A stretch of DNA of 64,000 bases, from the NCBI GenBank assembly GCA_035192965.1, contig CP136571.1, forward strand, positions 3,614,501 through 3,678,500. Reading direction: 5' to 3'. Origin of the DNA: Fuscovulum sp. (GTDB lineage Bacteria > Pseudomonadota > Alphaproteobacteria > Rhodobacterales > Rhodobacteraceae). The position numbers were made by a program, and so were the translations under genes. Numbering within the stretch: the first letter of the stretch is position 1; the number at the start of each line of letters is the position of its first letter. Below are positions 46,366 to 55,173 of the stretch, in pieces. The notes under the pieces were generated by a model. That model made no database searches and had not been told where the DNA came from. It saw only the letters and a list, made by a program, of their open reading frames with translations.

Positions 46366-47276
46366 TGAAACTCGCCCTCGTCGGCATCGGCAAGATCGCC
46401 CGCGACCAGCACGTCCCCGCGCTGGCCGCCTCGCCCGATTGGGAACTCGCCGCCACGGTCAGCCGCTCCGGCACCGTGGACGGCGTTCCCGCCTTCACCG
46501 ATTTCGCCACGATGCTGGCCGAACGCCCCGACATCACCACCATCTCGCTCTGCCTGCCACCACAGCCGCGCTATCCCTATGCCGAAATGGCGCTCAAGGC
46601 AGGCCGCCATGTCATGCTGGAAAAACCACCGGGGCAAACACTGGCCGAGGTGCACGCCCTCGAACGCCACGCCGCCGATCACGGCGTCACGCTTTATGCC
46701 ACATGGCACTCCCGCATGGCCGAAGCTGTGGCCCCCGCAAAAGCATGGCTCAAGGACAAGACCATCACCCGCGCCCATATCACTTGGCGCGAAGACGTGC
46801 GCAAATGGCATCCCGGTCAGGATTGGGTGTTTGAACCGGGCGGCATGGGCGTCTTTGATCCCGGCATCAACGCGCTTTCGATCCTGACGGAAATCCTTCC
46901 GGCCCCGGTCCATGTCACCGCCGCTACGCTGGAATTTCCCGCCAATCGCGACACCCCGATCGCGGCCCGCATCGCCTTTTCCGGCAACATCACCGCCGAT
47001 TTCGACTGGCGTCAGGAAGGGCCGCAGACCTGGGATATCGAACTGGACACCAATGCCGGCCCCTGCGCCCTGCTCTTTGGCGGCAACCGGTTCGAAGTGG
47101 CGGGTGTCGAGGTTGCGGGTGAACACACGATCATGGGCGAATACCCCAAACTCTACGCCCGCATGGCCGAACTTGTCCGGTCCGGCACGGCAGAGGTGGA
47201 TCTCGCCCCTATGGTCCATGTCGCCGACGCGCTGACGCTGGGCAAGCGTCAGGTCACCGACATGTTTTCATTCTGA
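46365..47276 (+). CDS. D-galactose / L-arabinose 1-dehydrogenase-like oxidoreductase
   Basis: Gfo/Idh/MocA-family NAD(P) oxidoreductase, 303 residues. It has a Rossmann start MKLALVGIGKIARDQHVPAL and the catalytic Lys in VMLEKPPGQTL. The WHSRMAEAVAPAKAWL and WREDVRKWHPGQDWVF blocks are characteristic of galactose and arabinose 1-dehydrogenases. It would make the lactone that, after hydrolysis, is the substrate of the dehydratase next door. It is the last gene of the chvE operon; no lactonase is present in the window. Confidence 0.86.
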   Translation: MKLALVGIGKIARDQHVPALAASPDWELAATVSRSGTVDGVPAFTDFATMLAERPDITTISLCLPPQPRYPYAEMALKAGRHVMLEKPPGQTLAEVHALERHAADHGVTLYATWHSRMAEAVAPAKAWLKDKTITRAHITWREDVRKWHPGQDWVFEPGGMGVFDPGINALSILTEILPAPVHVTAATLEFPANRDTPIAARIAFSGNITADFDWRQEGPQTWDIELDTNAGPCALLFGGNRFEVAGVEVAGEHTIMGEYPKLYARMAELVRSGTAEVDLAPMVHVADALTLGKRQVTDMFSF

Positions 47277-47592
47277 TTGAAAGGTCCGTCTGCACCAGCA
47301 GTGCTACCTGTCACCTCGTCAAGCCGGCGCTGAAATGGCATCGGCAGCGCAGCCATCCGCCTCCCGGCTGACGAAGTGACCTCACTCGCTACTGCACCAT
47401 GCGCCGCCAGTCACCAAGCCGACGCTGGGAGGCTTGAATTGATGTTCAAGGAACCCGCCCTCTTTATCTACACCCTGCCCGCGCGGTTTACCCGCCCGCG
47501 ACAGAGTAGTCCGCGCTGAAATCCGTATGCGCCTTCACCCCTTGCTCCGCGTCCCCATCCGAAGGGCGGTCTAAAATACGCGCAGCCCTGCC
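47277..47592. other. 316-bp intergenic stretch with degenerate repeats
   Basis: The stretch lies between two genes that point towards each other. It holds an inverted repeat (47310-47327 and 47364-47380, GTCAC-TCGTCA-GCCGG in both arms with small differences). A third decayed copy is at 47410-47427. Nearest the RND gene is a 34-codon frame continuing past its stop. No confident gene was found; a 25-codon plus-strand frame near 47442 has no support. Confidence 0.5.
47310..47380. repeat. 17-18 bp imperfect inverted repeat
   Basis: The left arm GTCACCTCGTCAAGCCGG (47310-47327) and the right arm CCGGCTGACGAAGTGAC (47364-47380) pair with one mismatch and one bulge around a 36-base loop. There is no T-tract. 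It could be a terminator stem for the sugar operon or a remnant of a small repeat element. Confidence 0.5.
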
Positions 47593-50500
47593 TCAGGTCC
47601 GCATCACCCGATAGATCGCCGGAATCACCAGCACCGTCAGAAGTGTGGATGACAGCAGCCCGAACAGCAGCGAAATCGCCAAGCCCTGAAAGATCGGGTC
47701 CGCCAGAATCACCACCGCCCCGATCATCGCCGCCACCGCCGTCAGCAGGATCGGCTTGAACCGGATCGCCCCCGCCGCAATCAGCACAGCCACCGTGACA
47801 GGCCCGGTCGTCGTGTGCCGGATGAAATCCACGAGCAGGATGGAATTGCGCACGATGATCCCCGCGAGCGCGATGAACCCGATCATCGACGTGGCCGAAA
47901 ACGGCGCGGCAAACAGCCAATGCCCCACGATGATGCCAAGGAATGTCAGCGGAATGGGCGTCAGGATCACCAAGGGCAGCTTGAACGATCCGAACTGCGC
48001 CACCACCAGAATATAGATGGCCAACAGCGCCACCCCAAAGGCCGCCCCCATGTCTCGGAAGGTGACATAGGTCACTTCCCACTCGCCATCCCATAGCAGC
48101 GTGACCTTGCCCTCATCCTCGGGCTGGCCATGCAGACTGATCTCGGGCTTGGTCCCCGGCGCCCAATCCTGCGCCTCGATGGCATCCGCCACCGCCAGCA
48201 TCCCGTAGAGCGGCGCCTCGAAATCCCCGGCAAGCTCGGCTGTCACCATCTCGGCCTCGCGCCCGTTATGGCGGAATACCGGATAAGAGGATTGCTCCTC
48301 CGCCACCCGGATCACATCACCCAGCTCCACCACCCCCCGCGCACCGGGCAGCACATTGGCCGGGATCGGCGTCGACAGGAACCGCTCATCCAGCACCCGG
48401 TCGCCCTTCGCACGCCCCACGATCAGCGGGATGGGATAGCGCCCCTCGCCCCGATGCGAATAGCCCACCACCTGCCCGCCATTCAGCAGCGCCATGGTGT
48501 CGAAGACATCCGCCTCCTGCACACCAAAGAATTCCAGATCATCGGTCGAAATCGTGGCCCGCAGGCGCGGGGCCTTCACCCCGAAACTGTCATCCACATC
48601 CACCACGAAGGGCACCGCCTCGAACGCAGCCCGTATCTGCGCCGCCGCCGCCCGCCGCGTCTCGGCATCCGGCCCGTAAACCTCGGCCAGCAGCGTGGCA
48701 ATCACCGGCGGCCCCGGCGGGGGTTCCACGGTCTTCAGCACCGTCCCCTCCGGCACCGCAACGGCTTTCAGCCGCTCGCGAATATCCAGCGCGATGTCAT
48801 GGCTCGCGCGGTCGCGGTCCGCCTTGGGCAGCAGGTTGATCGCCACCTCGCCCAATTGCGGCTCGGCCCGCAGATAGGTATGCCGCACCAACCCGTTGAA
48901 GTTGAACGGTGCAGCCGTCCCTGCATGGGTCTGCACGGATGTCACCTCCGCCATCCCCATCACCACCGCCGCCACATCCTGCGCCACCCGGTCCGTCGCC
49001 TCGACCGATGCGCCTTCGGGCAGGTCAATCATCACCGACAATTCGGATTTGTTGTCGAACGGCAAAAGCTTCACCGTCACGTCGCGGGTGTAAAGCGCCG
49101 CCAGCGACCCGAACGACAGCGCCGCAGTGATCAGCAAAAACCCAAGGCTCCGCGCCTTGGACGCCAGCAAAGGCCGCGCCACCGCGCCATAGCCCCGCTC
49201 CAGCCACCCGCCCTGATGCCCGCCATGGCTGTCATCCCCGGCATGGGCCGACATGTCGGCCTTCCCCGCAATCTTCACCATCAGCCAAGGCGTGATGATG
49301 ACCGCAACAAAGAACGAAAAGATCATCGCGGCGGATGCGTTGGCCGGAATGGGCGACATATAGGGTCCCATCAACCCGCTCACGAACAGCATCGGCAACA
49401 GCGCCGCCACCACCGTCAGCGTGGCCACAATGGTGGGATTGCCCACCTCCGCCACCGCATCAATCGCCGCCTGCATCCGGCTGCGTATGTCCTTCATCGC
49501 CCAATGCCGCGCGATGTTCTCGATCACCACGATGGCATCATCCACCAGAATCCCGATGGAAAAGATCAGCGCAAACAGGCTGACGCGGTTCAGCGTATAT
49601 CCCATGATCCAGGCCGCAAACAGCGTCAGCAGGATCGTCACCGGAATGACGATCGCCACCACAATCGCCTCGCGCCAGCCGATCGCCAACCAGACCAGCG
49701 CGATGATCGACACCGTCGCCAGCCCCAGATGGAACAGCAACTCATTGGCCTTTTCATTCGCCGTCTCGCCATAGTCGCGCGTCACGGTCAGGGTCATCCC
49801 CTCGGGGATCAGCTTGCCCTCCAACGTCTCCACCCGGTGCAGCACCTCTTCCGCCACCACCACCGCATTGGCTCCTGCCCGCTTGGCCACGGCCAGCGTC
49901 ACAGCGGGCGACCGTTGCACCACCCCCGCCGCATCCTTCACCAGATGGCTGACGATATGGTCCGACGTGTCAGGAACAAAGCTCACCTCCGCCACATCAG
50001 CCACATAGACCGGCCGCCCGTCCCGCGTTGTCAGGAGCAGGTTCGCCACGTCCGACGGCGCGGTCATCGTCTCGCCCGCGACCAGATCAATCTGTCCACC
50101 ATCCGCCCGCACCTTGCCGGTGTTCAGCGTCCGGTTGGCCTGCGCCACCTTCCCCGCCAACTGCTGCAAGGTCACACCGTACAGCGCTAACCGCTCCGGA
50201 TCGGGCGCGATACGAATGGCCTCCTGCGCCTCGCCCACGATATAGGTCAGCCCCACATCTTCGGTCTTCGCCACCTCGGATTGCAGCGCGCGCACCACGC
50301 GGGTCAGGTCATTGGCCGAAACCCCTTCCCCGGATAGCGTCAGCGTCAGGATCGCCACATCGTCGATCCCCCGCCCGATCACCAAAGGCTCGGGTATCCC
50401 CACCGGAAGCCGCCCGATATTGGCGCGGATCTTGTCATGGACCCGCAGGATCGCATCCTCGGCCTTGGTCCCCACCTCGAACCGCGCCGTCACCAGAACC

Positions 50501-50796
50501 GCATCATCCCGTGTCTGGGAATAGACATGCTCCACATCGTTGATCCCCTTCACAAGGATCTCCAGCGGCTCGGTCACCAGCTTCACGCCATCCTCGGCGC
50601 GCAGTCCCTGCGCCTGCACATGGATATCCACCAGCGGCACGGAAATCTGCGGCTCCTCCTCGCGCGGCAGCGACACCAACGCCACCAACCCCATCGCCAA
50701 CGCCGCCAGAATGAACAGCGGCGTCAGGGCCGATGCGATGAACCCTTTCGTCAGCCGCCCGGCAATGCCCAGCGATGCGCCTTGCAAATCACTCAT
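47593..50796 (-). CDS. RND efflux pump inner-membrane transporter
   Basis: AcrB-family proton-driven multidrug transporter, 1067 residues. The N-terminal membrane helix is followed by LPREEEPQISVPLVDI and the first porter domain. The proton-relay segment is FSIGILVDDAIVVIENIARHWAM with the paired Asp, and there are two sets of six helices. The C-terminal part has ILVVAQFGSFKLPLVILTPIPL. The ATG read from 50796 overlaps the adaptor gene by 8 bases. No outer-membrane channel gene is adjacent, so a shared TolC is expected. Reading continues in frame for 34 codons after its TGA. Confidence 0.92.
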   Translation of the reverse strand: MSDLQGASLGIAGRLTKGFIASALTPLFILAALAMGLVALVSLPREEEPQISVPLVDIHVQAQGLRAEDGVKLVTEPLEILVKGINDVEHVYSQTRDDAVLVTARFEVGTKAEDAILRVHDKIRANIGRLPVGIPEPLVIGRGIDDVAILTLTLSGEGVSANDLTRVVRALQSEVAKTEDVGLTYIVGEAQEAIRIAPDPERLALYGVTLQQLAGKVAQANRTLNTGKVRADGGQIDLVAGETMTAPSDVANLLLTTRDGRPVYVADVAEVSFVPDTSDHIVSHLVKDAAGVVQRSPAVTLAVAKRAGANAVVVAEEVLHRVETLEGKLIPEGMTLTVTRDYGETANEKANELLFHLGLATVSIIALVWLAIGWREAIVVAIVIPVTILLTLFAAWIMGYTLNRVSLFALIFSIGILVDDAIVVIENIARHWAMKDIRSRMQAAIDAVAEVGNPTIVATLTVVAALLPMLFVSGLMGPYMSPIPANASAAMIFSFFVAVIITPWLMVKIAGKADMSAHAGDDSHGGHQGGWLERGYGAVARPLLASKARSLGFLLITAALSFGSLAALYTRDVTVKLLPFDNKSELSVMIDLPEGASVEATDRVAQDVAAVVMGMAEVTSVQTHAGTAAPFNFNGLVRHTYLRAEPQLGEVAINLLPKADRDRASHDIALDIRERLKAVAVPEGTVLKTVEPPPGPPVIATLLAEVYGPDAETRRAAAAQIRAAFEAVPFVVDVDDSFGVKAPRLRATISTDDLEFFGVQEADVFDTMALLNGGQVVGYSHRGEGRYPIPLIVGRAKGDRVLDERFLSTPIPANVLPGARGVVELGDVIRVAEEQSSYPVFRHNGREAEMVTAELAGDFEAPLYGMLAVADAIEAQDWAPGTKPEISLHGQPEDEGKVTLLWDGEWEVTYVTFRDMGAAFGVALLAIYILVVAQFGSFKLPLVILTPIPLTFLGIIVGHWLFAAPFSATSMIGFIALAGIIVRNSILLVDFIRHTTTGPVTVAVLIAAGAIRFKPILLTAVAAMIGAVVILADPIFQGLAISLLFGLLSSTLLTVLVIPAIYRVMRT

Positions 50797-51778
50797 GGCC
50801 CACCTCCGCCGCCGCAGCATCGACCGTCACCACGTCACCCGCCTGCAACCCGGTCAGCACCTCGACCATCGCCGCGCCCTCGATGCTCACCCGCGCACCC
50901 GGCACCACGGCGCGCAATCCCGCGCCCTCGATGCCGACGAAATCCACCCCGCCCCGCGTCACCAGCGCCGCCTCCGGTACCAGCAGCGCCGCGCGCTCCC
51001 CCACCGGTAGGCGCACCAGCACCCGCGCATCCACGAACCGGTCCGACAGCCCCGCCACCTCGACATCGGCCACCACGCGGCCATTCTCGATCAGCGGATA
51101 GACCTTCACCAACCGCCCCTCGGCCACACCATCCGCCCCTTCGATCTGGATCGCATCTCCCTCGGTCAGGTTGGCCGCGTGCCGCTCCGGCACGGCCAGC
51201 CGCAGGAAGATGCCGCCGCCGCCGATCTGCGCGACCGCCTCACCCGGCATCACCACCGCGCCCTGCGCCACTGGCACATCCAGCACCCGCCCCGCCACCG
51301 GGGCCAGCACCGCGCCCTCCGCCGCCTGCTGCGCCACCACCTGCCGCTGCGCCTCCAGCGCCGCAATCTGGCCCGTGACCACATCCACCTGCGTGCGCAG
51401 CGCGTCCAGCCGCTGCGCCGTCGTCACCCCCTGTGCCAGCAACTCTTCACCCCGCGTCAATTCCGTCTGCGCGTTGGCCAGTTGCGCCGCCAACGCCTGC
51501 CCCTGCGCCTCCAGCGCGGCCAGTTGAAAGCCCAGCTTTTCATCCACGATCTCGGCCAGCACATCGCCCTGCGCCACGACATCGCCCTCGGCCACGCTCA
51601 GCGAAACCAACGTCCCGCCCAGCCGCGCCCGCGCCGGAATACGATCCCGCGCCTCCACCCGGCCATAAACGGCCTTCCATTCGGTGATGCTGACCGGGGC
51701 CAGCGTGACACTGTCCGCAAAAGCCGGAACCGCACTCAGAAAAAGGGCAATCAGCGAAAAGGCAGAGATGGGGCGCAT
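50789..51778 (-). CDS. RND efflux periplasmic adaptor subunit
   Basis: Membrane-fusion protein, 329 residues. A signal peptide covers residues 1-21 (ending SAVPAFADS). A biotinyl-lipoyl half (RLGGTLVSLSVAEGDVVAQGDVLAEI) precedes an alpha-helical hairpin at about 85-150. The second lipoyl half (VLAPVAGRVLDVPVAQGAVV) and a beta-barrel follow. It bridges the RND transporter to an outer-membrane channel. It is the first gene of the two-gene operon and overlaps the pump by 8 bases. Confidence 0.9.
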   Translation of the reverse strand: MRPISAFSLIALFLSAVPAFADSVTLAPVSITEWKAVYGRVEARDRIPARARLGGTLVSLSVAEGDVVAQGDVLAEIVDEKLGFQLAALEAQGQALAAQLANAQTELTRGEELLAQGVTTAQRLDALRTQVDVVTGQIAALEAQRQVVAQQAAEGAVLAPVAGRVLDVPVAQGAVVMPGEAVAQIGGGGIFLRLAVPERHAANLTEGDAIQIEGADGVAEGRLVKVYPLIENGRVVADVEVAGLSDRFVDARVLVRLPVGERAALLVPEAALVTRGGVDFVGIEGAGLRAVVPGARVSIEGAAMVEVLTGLQAGDVVTVDAAAAEVGHE

Positions 51779-51826
51779 GGCAACTCTCCAGAAAAGGATG
51801 GGGCAGAGGTAACCGGAGTCTCATAA

Positions 51827-51846
51827 ACATTCAAGAGTCTGAATGT
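51827..51846. promoter_or_regulatory. inverted repeat ACATTCA-N6-TGAATGT
   Basis: Perfect 7-bp arms around AGAGTC, 48 bases upstream of the efflux adaptor start and 85 bases upstream of the divergent LacI gene, in an AT-rich patch. It is a candidate operator or promoter site for the pump; no TetR or MarR gene is adjacent. Confidence 0.5.
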
Positions 51847-51931
51847 ATATATCTGTTCCAAGGCCCACCCTGACAGCCTTGCTCTTCCGGCAGGCACAGC
51901 TAGACAGAAGGGCAGAACAGGGGCCCGCGCC

Positions 51932-52933
51932 ATGATCAAGATCAGGGACATCGCAAATCGTGCCGGGGCCTCCATCGCCACGGTGTCCCGCGTGGTCAAC
52001 GGATCGGGCTATGTCAGCGCCGACATGCGCGCCCGGATCGAGGCGGCAGTGGCCGAGCTTGGCTATCGCCCCAATGCCGGCGCGCGGATGATGCGCTCAG
52101 GCTCCAGCCGGATGGTGGGCGTGCTTTTGCCCGCGCTGGACGTGCATTTTTTCGGCATCCTCGCCCATACCGTGGAACAGGCCCTGTTCGCGCGCGGTTA
52201 TCAGGCGATGATCTGCTCCACCGCCGAAAGCCCGGAACATGAGGCCGCCTATGTCGCCGCCATGCTGGCCCAACAGGTGGATGGGGTGATCCTAGCCGCG
52301 GTCACGTCAGACGGGGCCGCCGTGGCGCGGCTCAGCGCGGCGCGGGTGCCCATCGTGGCGGTAGACCGGGCGCTGCCCGGAACGCCCGCCGTGGCCGCCG
52401 ATCACCATGCCGGCGGGCGAATGCTCGCGCGCCACCTGCTCGACCTCGGCCACCGCGCCATCGGGGTCGTGGGCGCGCCCGGCCATTCTGCCCCGGTGCA
52501 GGAAAGGCTGGCCGGGATCGTAGCGGAACTGGCCAGCGCGGGGCTGGCCCCCATGGCCACCCGCCTCGGCCCGGATCACAGCTTTGAGGCCTGCCGCAGC
52601 CTCGCCGCCGACCTGCTGTCCGACGGCACCCCCACGGCCCTGATTGGCATTTCCGACATGGCCGCCATCGGCGCCCTGCACGCCGCCGTGGCGCACGGCC
52701 TGACTGTGCCGGATGATCTGTCGGTGATCGGCTTCGATGACCTGCCCGCCGCGCGCTACACCATCCCGCAACTGACCACCGTCGCCCAGCCCATCCGCCA
52801 GATCGGCCAGGCCGCCGTGGACATCCTTATCGCCCTGATGCGCGGTGACACCCCACCCCCGCCACCCAGCCTGCCCCTGACCCTGATCACACGCGGCACC
52901 ACAGCCGCACGGGGCTCCACAGCCCCCCTGTGA
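51932..52933 (+). CDS. LacI-family transcriptional regulator
   Basis: The 333-residue repressor has the LacI HTH and hinge at the N-terminus (IKIRDIANRAGASIATVSRV and YRPNAGARMM). A periplasmic-binding-like effector domain follows (GVLLPALDVHFFGILAHTVE, then LIGISDMAAIGALHAAVAHG and VIGFDDLPAARYTIP). It is convergent with the kinase, dehydrogenase and aldolase operon, whose promoter carries a LacI-type operator at 56031-56044. It is therefore the probable regulator of that operon. Confidence 0.9.
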   Translation: MIKIRDIANRAGASIATVSRVVNGSGYVSADMRARIEAAVAELGYRPNAGARMMRSGSSRMVGVLLPALDVHFFGILAHTVEQALFARGYQAMICSTAESPEHEAAYVAAMLAQQVDGVILAAVTSDGAAVARLSAARVPIVAVDRALPGTPAVAADHHAGGRMLARHLLDLGHRAIGVVGAPGHSAPVQERLAGIVAELASAGLAPMATRLGPDHSFEACRSLAADLLSDGTPTALIGISDMAAIGALHAAVAHGLTVPDDLSVIGFDDLPAARYTIPQLTTVAQPIRQIGQAAVDILIALMRGDTPPPPPSLPLTLITRGTTAARGSTAPL

Positions 52934-52978
52934 CCCCCCGCCATCATTGCAGCGGACATACTGGCGGCAAGGTCGCAT

Positions 52979-53002
52979 GGGGTATTTGGGCCAAGGTGAA
53001 AC
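52979..53002 (-). repeat. dispersed 3'-gene repeat, copy 5
   Basis: GGGGTATTTGGGCCAAGGTG, followed by AAAC, lies 46 bases beyond the 3' end of the minus-strand sugar kinase gene and in that gene's orientation. The core matches copies 1, 2 and 4 exactly. Confidence 0.85.
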
Positions 53003-53047
53003 ACAGGGCGCATCTCCCCGTCCAACGGAAGGAAAGCGCCCGCCGCC

Positions 53048-54037
53048 TCAGCCCGTCAGCGCCGTCAAAGGCGGGATCGCCCCTGTCGCCGTCGCCCCGC
53101 GCAGGCAAGCGGCCGCCGCGCGGTGGCCCAGCCGCAGGCAGGCCCGCACATCCCACCCCTCATGCAGCCCGTAAAGGCAGCCCGCGGCAAAGGCATCGCC
53201 TGCGCCGACCGGGCTGACCACCTGCGCCGGCGGCACCGGATCGGGGTTGACCACCGTCAGCCGCCCCCCCGCCTCCAGCCACAGGCCCAGCGCCGGGGTA
53301 TGCACCACCACCTGCCCCGCACCGCCCTCCTGCAACTGCCGCGCGGCCGCCTCGATCGCCGCCACATCCTCGGCTCCCGCGATCACGCGCCCGGTGGCCC
53401 GCGCCGCCTCCACCTCATTCAGAAACAGCACATCCACGAAAGGCAGCGCCGCCTCCACCGCCGCGCGGAACTCGGCCCGGTCGGTGGACACCAGATCAAC
53501 CGCCGTCACCATTCCCGCCGCCTGCGCCCGCCGCAGCACCCGCGCCGCGCCCGTGGTCCCGTCCACCACCGCATCCAGCTTGCCCAGCAGGTTCAGATAG
53601 CCAAGGTAGAAGACCTTTGCCCCCTCTGCCGCCACCGCCTCGACCGCGATATCGCCCTCATCCAGCAGGTCATTCGTGCCGGGATGGTAAAAGAACGTCC
53701 GGCTGTCCCCCGGCAGGTTCATCACATGCGTATGCGCCGTGGGCGCGCGCTCCGTCTCGGCCAGATGCTCCAGCCCGGCCCCCGCCGCCTTCACCGCCCA
53801 GCGCACCGTCGCCGCGTGTCGGTCCATCCCCACCAACCCGATCGCCCAAAGCGGCAGCCCGGCCTGAAACGCCGCCAGCGACAGCATCACATTCGCCGCC
53901 CCGCCCCCGGTGCCCTCCACCTCATCCACGATCCGCACCAGATCGCTTTTCGCGGGCCAGGCTTCGATCGTGTGGACGATATCCACGATCCAGTTCCCCG
54001 CACAGGCGATGCCGCGTCTGGTTGCCGGGGTCTGCAT
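53048..54037 (-). CDS. PfkB-family carbohydrate kinase
   Basis: Ribokinase/PfkB-family sugar kinase, 329 residues. The N-terminal block ACAGNWIVDIVHTIEAWP is followed by GTGGGAANVMLSLAAFQ. The C-terminal signature VVSPVGAGDAFAAGCLYGL contains the catalytic Asp and anion hole. The ATG read from 54037 overlaps the dehydrogenase stop by one base. As the last gene of the operon it probably phosphorylates the sugar or sugar acid that the aldolase cleaves. Confidence 0.88.
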   Translation of the reverse strand: MQTPATRRGIACAGNWIVDIVHTIEAWPAKSDLVRIVDEVEGTGGGAANVMLSLAAFQAGLPLWAIGLVGMDRHAATVRWAVKAAGAGLEHLAETERAPTAHTHVMNLPGDSRTFFYHPGTNDLLDEGDIAVEAVAAEGAKVFYLGYLNLLGKLDAVVDGTTGAARVLRRAQAAGMVTAVDLVSTDRAEFRAAVEAALPFVDVLFLNEVEAARATGRVIAGAEDVAAIEAAARQLQEGGAGQVVVHTPALGLWLEAGGRLTVVNPDPVPPAQVVSPVGAGDAFAAGCLYGLHEGWDVRACLRLGHRAAAACLRGATATGAIPPLTALTG

Positions 54038-55173
54038 CAATAGGACACCCCGACCGACTGCCCCGACACCCCCGCCTGCAAGGCCGCCGTCAGCACCGCA
54101 TGATGCGCCGCCGCCTCCTCCGGCGTGGCGCAGGGAAAGCCCTTCGCATCCCCGCCTGCCAGTTCATCGACAAAGGCCGCCCACATCTGCTGGATCGCGT
54201 CCGTGAACCCGAATTCGAAAATCCCGCCCGTGATCGCCCCGAACAGCGGCGTGTATCCCAGATCCTCGGTCACCCATCCCTGCGACCCGCCCGCCTCATA
54301 GCGCATCCATGACCACTGGCGCGGGTTCTTGGTGGAAAAGAACGCCGACCCCGTCATCCCCAGCACGCGGATCGACCAGGTATTCGCCTCGCCGGGTGCA
54401 ATCCGCCATGTCTTCAGCACCATGGGGAAATCGCCGCCCGCATCCGGCACCGTCGCCGTGATCGTCGCATTGTCCCATGTATCGCAGGCCACCCGTCCGC
54501 CCTTGCCGTCGGGCCGCGTCGCCACCCGCTTGACCAGCGACGCCGTCACCCGCGCAGGCCGCCAGCCAAGGCGCAGCGGCACATGCAGCACATGCATCCC
54601 CAGATCGCCCATGCAGCCATAGTCGCCATTCACCAACCCCATCCGCTTCCAGTTGATCGGCTTGTCGGGGTTGATGTCGCTGGAATGCAGGAAACACGCC
54701 TCCACCTCCAGCACCGGCCCCACGGCGCCAGACCGCACGAACTCCACCACCTTCTGCGCGCCGGGGTAAAAGGGCATCTCGGATGAACAGCGCACCATCA
54801 GATCGGGCCGCGCCGCAATCGCCGCCATGATGGCCCGGTTCTGCGCCAGATCCATCCCGAACGGCTTTTCCCCCAGCAGATGCTTCCCCGCCGCAAGGAT
54901 CGCCGGATAGATTTCCGCGTGCAGCACATGGGGCACCGCGCAATAGACCGCCTCCACCTCCGGATTGGCCAGCAATTCCCGGTAATCCGTCGTCACCTGC
55001 ATCGGCCCCAGCGCGTCTGTATACCAGCCCATCAGCGCGGGGTTGGTATCGCACACCGCCACGATGCGCGGCTTCGCCTTCATCCCCGTCAGATGCATCC
55101 AACGCGCCGCGGCCGAGGCGAACTCCCGCCCCATCAACCCGCAGCCGATGATACCAAAGCGAACCTCGCGCAT
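54037..55173 (-). CDS. Gfo/Idh/MocA-family oxidoreductase
   Basis: NAD(P)-dependent sugar or cyclitol dehydrogenase, 378 residues. The Rossmann motif is FGIIGCGLMGREFASAAA and the catalytic Lys is in LLGEKPFGMDLAQN. A C-terminal substrate domain has GCMGDLGMHVLHVPLRLG. It is flanked by one-base overlaps with the aldolase and kinase genes, so all three are translated together. The exact sugar is unknown. Confidence 0.88.
   Translation of the reverse strand: MREVRFGIIGCGLMGREFASAAARWMHLTGMKAKPRIVAVCDTNPALMGWYTDALGPMQVTTDYRELLANPEVEAVYCAVPHVLHAEIYPAILAAGKHLLGEKPFGMDLAQNRAIMAAIAARPDLMVRCSSEMPFYPGAQKVVEFVRSGAVGPVLEVEACFLHSSDINPDKPINWKRMGLVNGDYGCMGDLGMHVLHVPLRLGWRPARVTASLVKRVATRPDGKGGRVACDTWDNATITATVPDAGGDFPMVLKTWRIAPGEANTWSIRVLGMTGSAFFSTKNPRQWSWMRYEAGGSQGWVTEDLGYTPLFGAITGGIFEFGFTDAIQQMWAAFVDELAGGDAKGFPCATPEEAAAHHAVLTAALQAGVSGQSVGVSY

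Noticed and set aside
47442..47519. A 25-codon plus-strand frame in the 316-bp gap
   Set aside because: Short, no convincing ribosome-binding site and no recognisable peptide; kept only as part of the gap description.
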